Assembly: GCA_023511325.1 (NCBI GenBank)
Contig: JAIMBU010000099.1
Coordinates: 1-7,731, forward strand
Direction: 5' to 3'
Source: Gorillibacterium sp.
GTDB lineage: Bacteria; Bacillota; Bacilli; Paenibacillales; NBRC-103111
DNA length: 7,731 bases
Below are positions 5,344-7,731 of this stretch, one piece after another (position 1 is the stretch's first letter; the number at the start of each line of letters is the position of its first letter). The translations under genes and the position numbers were made by a program. A model generated the notes under the pieces. That model saw only the letters and a program-made list of their open reading frames with translations. It was not told the origin of the DNA and ran no database searches.

Positions 5344-6305
5344 TTTGTATTCCTCCCCAGACCCGGTTTAACCGTAGTATAGTAGTCTTTCACGCGTTTC
5401 TCTGCTTTTTTTCCATAGATGAGGTAGCCATTGTCTGAGCTTGCCGCTTCAAGCGGGTACAAATTAGTTGGCCAATCCCACAGCATATAGCCCTGCACCC
5501 AGTCACGCTTTATGCATGCTGTGAACATGGATTGATAGAAAAGATCCTGTTCCGTTTCATTTGGTCCACCCACAAGTGTCCAATCATTAGGCATCGCCCC
5601 TGATCCATCTCGACTGGGACAGCCTGTCTCCATGAAGAAGAACGGCTTATCAAATTTCCTAACGACTTGCTCAATCCGATCTAGTTGCTCTTCCCATTGG
5701 CCAATCGGATAGTACCCACTTGAGGAAATGATATCAACAGCATCCCACCACTTCACACGATCCTCCTGATACTTGTCGCAGTTATAAGTGATTGGACCCG
5801 GATAAACTTCTCGCACTTGACGGATGAGCTCTCGCCATTCAAGCTCGCGTTTATCGGTCTGCACCATTTCACAGCCGATACATAATAGCTCACAACCCTC
5901 TTCGCGAGCAATGACAGCATAATGAAGCATGAATTCCCGATAAGAAGCAAACCACTGTGCCCATGAAGGCTCACCAGGCACCTCTTGATCAAAAAAGTTA
6001 ATGTGCGCTCGCCAGGTTCCATTAGCACAGTTCACTACGGGCTTGAGACATACCTTCAAGCCAAGTGCCTGCGCCTGGTGAATAGCAGCGCGAACCTCAT
6101 CATCCTCCACAGTCGGAGCTTCGCGGAAAGGGATGATTGTAGCCTGAGGGTGGGCCTGTTGCACACCAAAGGCCAATGTTACCCAATTGATGCCGAGGTC
6201 AGCCATTTTGGTCATAGATTCTGCGGCGGCTTCACTTGCCCACATCCCACGTCGTCCATTAAATCCCCATGTCATACCATTGATGATTTCCTGTCTGATG
6301 TTCAC
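5340..6305 (-). CDS. GH113-type beta-mannanase (intracellular)
   Basis: A 321-residue (beta/alpha)8-barrel glycoside hydrolase closely resembling the GH113 beta-1,4-mannanase of Alicyclobacillus acidocaldarius (about 320 residues). It would cleave beta-1,4-mannosidic bonds in manno-oligosaccharides with retention. Shared blocks include KPVVNCANGTWRAHINFFD (88-106), CIGCEMVQT (142-150), TYNCDKYQEDR, SSSGYYP (194-200), FFFMETGCPSR (222-232) and MLWDWP (274-279). The likely acid/base is Glu146 and the nucleophile Glu226; their 80-residue separation equals that of Glu151 and Glu231 in the Alicyclobacillus enzyme. There is no signal peptide, so it acts on imported oligosaccharides. The GTG start has AAGGAGG (6314-6320) 8 bases upstream, and that site overlaps the lacI stop codon, only 14 bases away. 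It overlaps the downstream epimerase gene. Confidence 0.88.
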   Translation of the reverse strand: MNIRQEIINGMTWGFNGRRGMWASEAAAESMTKMADLGINWVTLAFGVQQAHPQATIIPFREAPTVEDDEVRAAIHQAQALGLKVCLKPVVNCANGTWRAHINFFDQEVPGEPSWAQWFASYREFMLHYAVIAREEGCELLCIGCEMVQTDKRELEWRELIRQVREVYPGPITYNCDKYQEDRVKWWDAVDIISSSGYYPIGQWEEQLDRIEQVVRKFDKPFFFMETGCPSRDGSGAMPNDWTLVGGPNETEQDLFYQSMFTACIKRDWVQGYMLWDWPTNLYPLEAASSDNGYLIYGKKAEKRVKDYYTTVKPGLGRNTK

Positions 6306-6313
6306 TTATTTGT

Positions 6314-6320
6314 CCTCCTT
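6314..6320 (-). promoter_or_regulatory. Ribosome binding site of GH113 gene, overlapping the lacI stop
   Basis: AAGGAGG on the minus strand, 8 bases before the GTG at 6305. Its first A is the last base of the lacI TAA, so translation of the two genes is likely coupled. Confidence 0.85.
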
Positions 6321-7372
6321 TAGTTAATTGTCCCTACGGATTCCCGCAAAATCATCTCGCCTACCATCAAGTATTTACCGTATGGTGCATTAGGATTATC
6401 CAGACGTAGAAGAAGTGTCTCCACAGCTCGCTTACCCAGTGCTTCCTTCGGAACATTAATGGTGCTTAATCCTGGCTCTGAGTGGTAAGCATCTTCAATG
6501 TTATCAAAGCCCGTAACCGTCATTTCCTCTGGCACACGAATGCCCAGCCCTTTCAGTGCCATAAGCGTCGCTAAAGCGAGATCGTCGTTAGCACACATCA
6601 AAGCGGTTGGTCGGTCATCTGTAGCCATGATTTCATGCAGCCACTTGGCAATCGCCTCAGCGTTCTCAGCGCGATCGGTCTGATAGGGGATATTCTCTTC
6701 CCTTACAGGTTCTAATCTATGCTCCTCTAGGGTCATGCGAAAACCGATCCAGCGCTCTAAGAAGCTGCGTGAGTAGTTAATAGGACCAATAAAACGCATA
6801 GCACGATGACCAAGACCGATTAAATGAGATGTCAGCCTGGCGGTGCAGTCATAGTTATTAACGAACACCGAATCGGCTGGCACAAGAGGATCATCATGAT
6901 CGATCAAGACAAGCGGTATCTCAGCCCGGTGAATATCGAGTAGGGGTCCTGAGGCGGCCTTCCCAACTACAATGGCTCCGAGCAGCTCCTCCTTATGAAA
7001 CAGATTTAATACCTGTTCGTTACGCTCTGTGATAATAACCATACTGAGGTTTTTCGCTTCGATCTCCGATGAGATACCCTCCAGAATCCGTCCCCAGTAC
7101 AAATTCTTCTTAGTTTGAAAACGGATATTCGGCATAAGCACGACTACCGTTCGCTTGATCGTGGATGCCTTTTTCTCAGCAATAGAGTAAAAGGGATCCT
7201 CCTTGATATTCACGCTCTTACTTACGTAGTAGCCTAACTGTGCCGCAGTCTGTAATACGCGCTCCCGGGTGACCGCACTAACACCAGCTTTGCCGGATAG
7301 TGCTTTAGATACGACATATTTGGAGACGCCCAGATGAGCAGCAATCTGCTGCATCGTTATCTTCTTAGCCAT
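6320..7372 (-). CDS. LacI/GalR-family transcriptional regulator
   Basis: DNA-binding repressor that most likely senses a manno- or gluco-oligosaccharide and controls this operon, including itself. The product has 350 residues. The helix-turn-helix spans about residues 5-26 (ITMQQIAAHLGVSKYVVSKALSG), followed by VSAVTRERV and a periplasmic-binding-protein-like effector domain from about residue 75. Recognisable effector-domain motifs are VVVLMPNI, CANDDLALATLMALKGLGI, TGFDNIEDAYHSEPGLSTI and the closing GEMILRESVG. The usual hinge helix, YxPNxxARxL, is absent: after LGY comes YVSKSVNIKEDPFYSI. The ATG at 7370-7372 is chosen because AAGGTGG (7378-7384) lies 5 bases upstream and contains the alternative GTG. 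It is first in the operon, 14 bases before the GH113 gene. Confidence 0.92.
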   Translation of the reverse strand: MAKKITMQQIAAHLGVSKYVVSKALSGKAGVSAVTRERVLQTAAQLGYYVSKSVNIKEDPFYSIAEKKASTIKRTVVVLMPNIRFQTKKNLYWGRILEGISSEIEAKNLSMVIITERNEQVLNLFHKEELLGAIVVGKAASGPLLDIHRAEIPLVLIDHDDPLVPADSVFVNNYDCTARLTSHLIGLGHRAMRFIGPINYSRSFLERWIGFRMTLEEHRLEPVREENIPYQTDRAENAEAIAKWLHEIMATDDRPTALMCANDDLALATLMALKGLGIRVPEEMTVTGFDNIEDAYHSEPGLSTINVPKEALGKRAVETLLLRLDNPNAPYGKYLMVGEMILRESVGTIN

Positions 7373-7486
7373 TCCAACCACCTTAATCGTGCATTTTTTG
7401 AAAAGCGTAAAGCTGTACCTTATAGCGTTCTGTTTAAGCTTACGTTTCGCTTCGTTCTAGGTTCGCAGATTGTTTGTATTTTATGC

Positions 7487-7519
7487 TAACTTGCTAATCT
7501 TAAACTAATAACTTACTAA
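7487..7519 (+). repeat. Pair of 11-bp direct repeats at the operon start (candidate operator)
   Basis: TAACTTGCTAA (7487-7497) and TAACTTACTAA (7509-7519) differ at one base and are offset by 22 bases, about two helical turns. They cover the predicted transcription start and early leader, where a repressor such as the adjacent LacI-family protein could block initiation. They are not palindromic, which is unlike a classical LacI operator. Confidence 0.6.
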
Positions 7520-7524
7520 CTGTT

Positions 7525-7533
7525 ATTATATCA
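7525..7533 (-). promoter_or_regulatory. Extended -10 promoter of the lacI-GH113-epimerase operon
   Basis: The minus strand reads TGA-TATAAT, a perfect -10 with TGn extension. The -35 position has only a T-rich stretch. Transcription would start near 7518, giving a leader of about 145 bases before lacI. No other strong promoter was seen before the later genes, so all three are probably transcribed from here. Confidence 0.65.
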
Positions 7534-7565
7534 CGGCTACGGTCGCAAAAAAATAGCAATAGTAT

Positions 7566-7625
7566 GGCAAGTGAAATTTCTATTTTCATCCAAAGGAATA
7601 TGAAAAAGACCGCACTTCACTTGCC
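7566..7625. repeat. 10-bp perfect inverted repeat with nested inner stem
   Basis: GGCAAGTGAA (7566-7575) and TTCACTTGCC (7616-7625) are perfect inverted copies 40 bases apart. Nested within them are TTTTCAT (7583-7589) and ATGAAAA (7600-7606). It lies upstream of the operon promoter. The right arm falls in the loop of the neighbouring terminator-like hairpin, and the inner stem shares bases with that hairpin's left arm, so the two folds exclude each other. Confidence 0.6.
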
Positions 7626-7653
7626 CAAATAGGCTTAGGAAATGCGATCTTTT
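7604..7653 (-). terminator. Terminator-like hairpin upstream of the lacI operon
   Basis: On the minus strand AAAAGATCGCA (7653-7643) pairs with TGCGGTCTTTT (7614-7604), 11 bp with one U-G pair, around a 28-base loop, and ends in a T run. On the plus strand one pair becomes a C-A mismatch, so it favours the minus direction. It may end a minus-strand gene located beyond the right edge of the window. The loop is longer than usual. Confidence 0.5.
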
Positions 7654-7731
7654 ATATATGTGAGATTAACCCAATCAAACAGAGCTTACTTAACAGCCTG
7701 ACACCTACATAATAGGTAGTCTTCATATTAT

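Larger units (their letters stand above)
7373..7731. other. Non-coding region upstream of the lacI operon
   Basis: No convincing complete gene is present in these 359 bases. Reading toward lacI, it holds a terminator-like hairpin and overlapping inverted repeat (7566-7653), the extended -10 promoter (7525-7533), the 11-bp direct repeats (7487-7519) and a leader of about 145 bases. No recognisable catabolite-repression (cre) site was found by eye. Confidence 0.7.

Noticed and set aside
5985..6323. 112-residue open frame antisense to the start of the GH113 gene
   Set aside because: No recognisable domain and fully antisense to a well-supported coding region.
7382..7440. cre-like (CcpA) site in the lacI leader around TGAAAAGCGTAAAG
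   Set aside because: The central CG is out of register with the cre consensus and the right half does not match.

Overview
The window looks like chromosomal DNA from a Paenibacillus-like member of the Bacillales. The evidence is a DnaB/DnaI-type primosome gene pair (replication initiation in low-GC Gram-positives), a HemQ/YwfI-family gene, AGGAGG-type ribosome binding sites, GTG starts and extended -10 promoters. No RNA genes, insertion sequences, CRISPR arrays or phage genes were seen.

Layout from left to right. Positions 23-1452 hold trxA and dnaI, both on the minus strand. dnaI carries an in-frame TAG at 829-831, between the Walker A and Walker B halves of its AAA+ domain. dnaB (minus) follows at 1524-3005, upstream of dnaI in the same transcription unit. 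A divergent control region (3006-3273) separates dnaB from a plus-strand HemQ-family gene (3274-4020). A strong bidirectional terminator (4065-4108) separates hemQ from a compact minus-strand operon read as lacI (7372-6320), GH113-type beta-mannanase (6305-5340) and cellobiose/mannobiose 2-epimerase-type AGE protein (5343-4123). Positions 7373-7731 are non-coding and hold an extended -10 promoter, two 11-bp direct repeats and overlapping hairpins.

How the genes work together. DnaB and DnaI would load the replicative helicase. TrxA is the general disulfide reductase. HemQ normally performs the last step of coproporphyrin-dependent heme synthesis. The lacI operon looks like a regulated cytoplasmic module: GH113 cleaves imported beta-1,4-manno-oligosaccharides, the epimerase converts the reducing-end sugar, and LacI senses a sugar and controls its own operon. 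No transporter and no GH130 phosphorylase lie inside the window.

Two observations stand out. First, dnaI, essential in Bacillus subtilis, is split by one amber codon while both flanks remain well conserved. Second, the HemQ homologue keeps the coproheme-side Tyr and Lys but has Arg where the family has its proximal heme-ligand His, inside a cluster of other substitutions. These are read from the sequence and from remembered family motifs, not from a database search.
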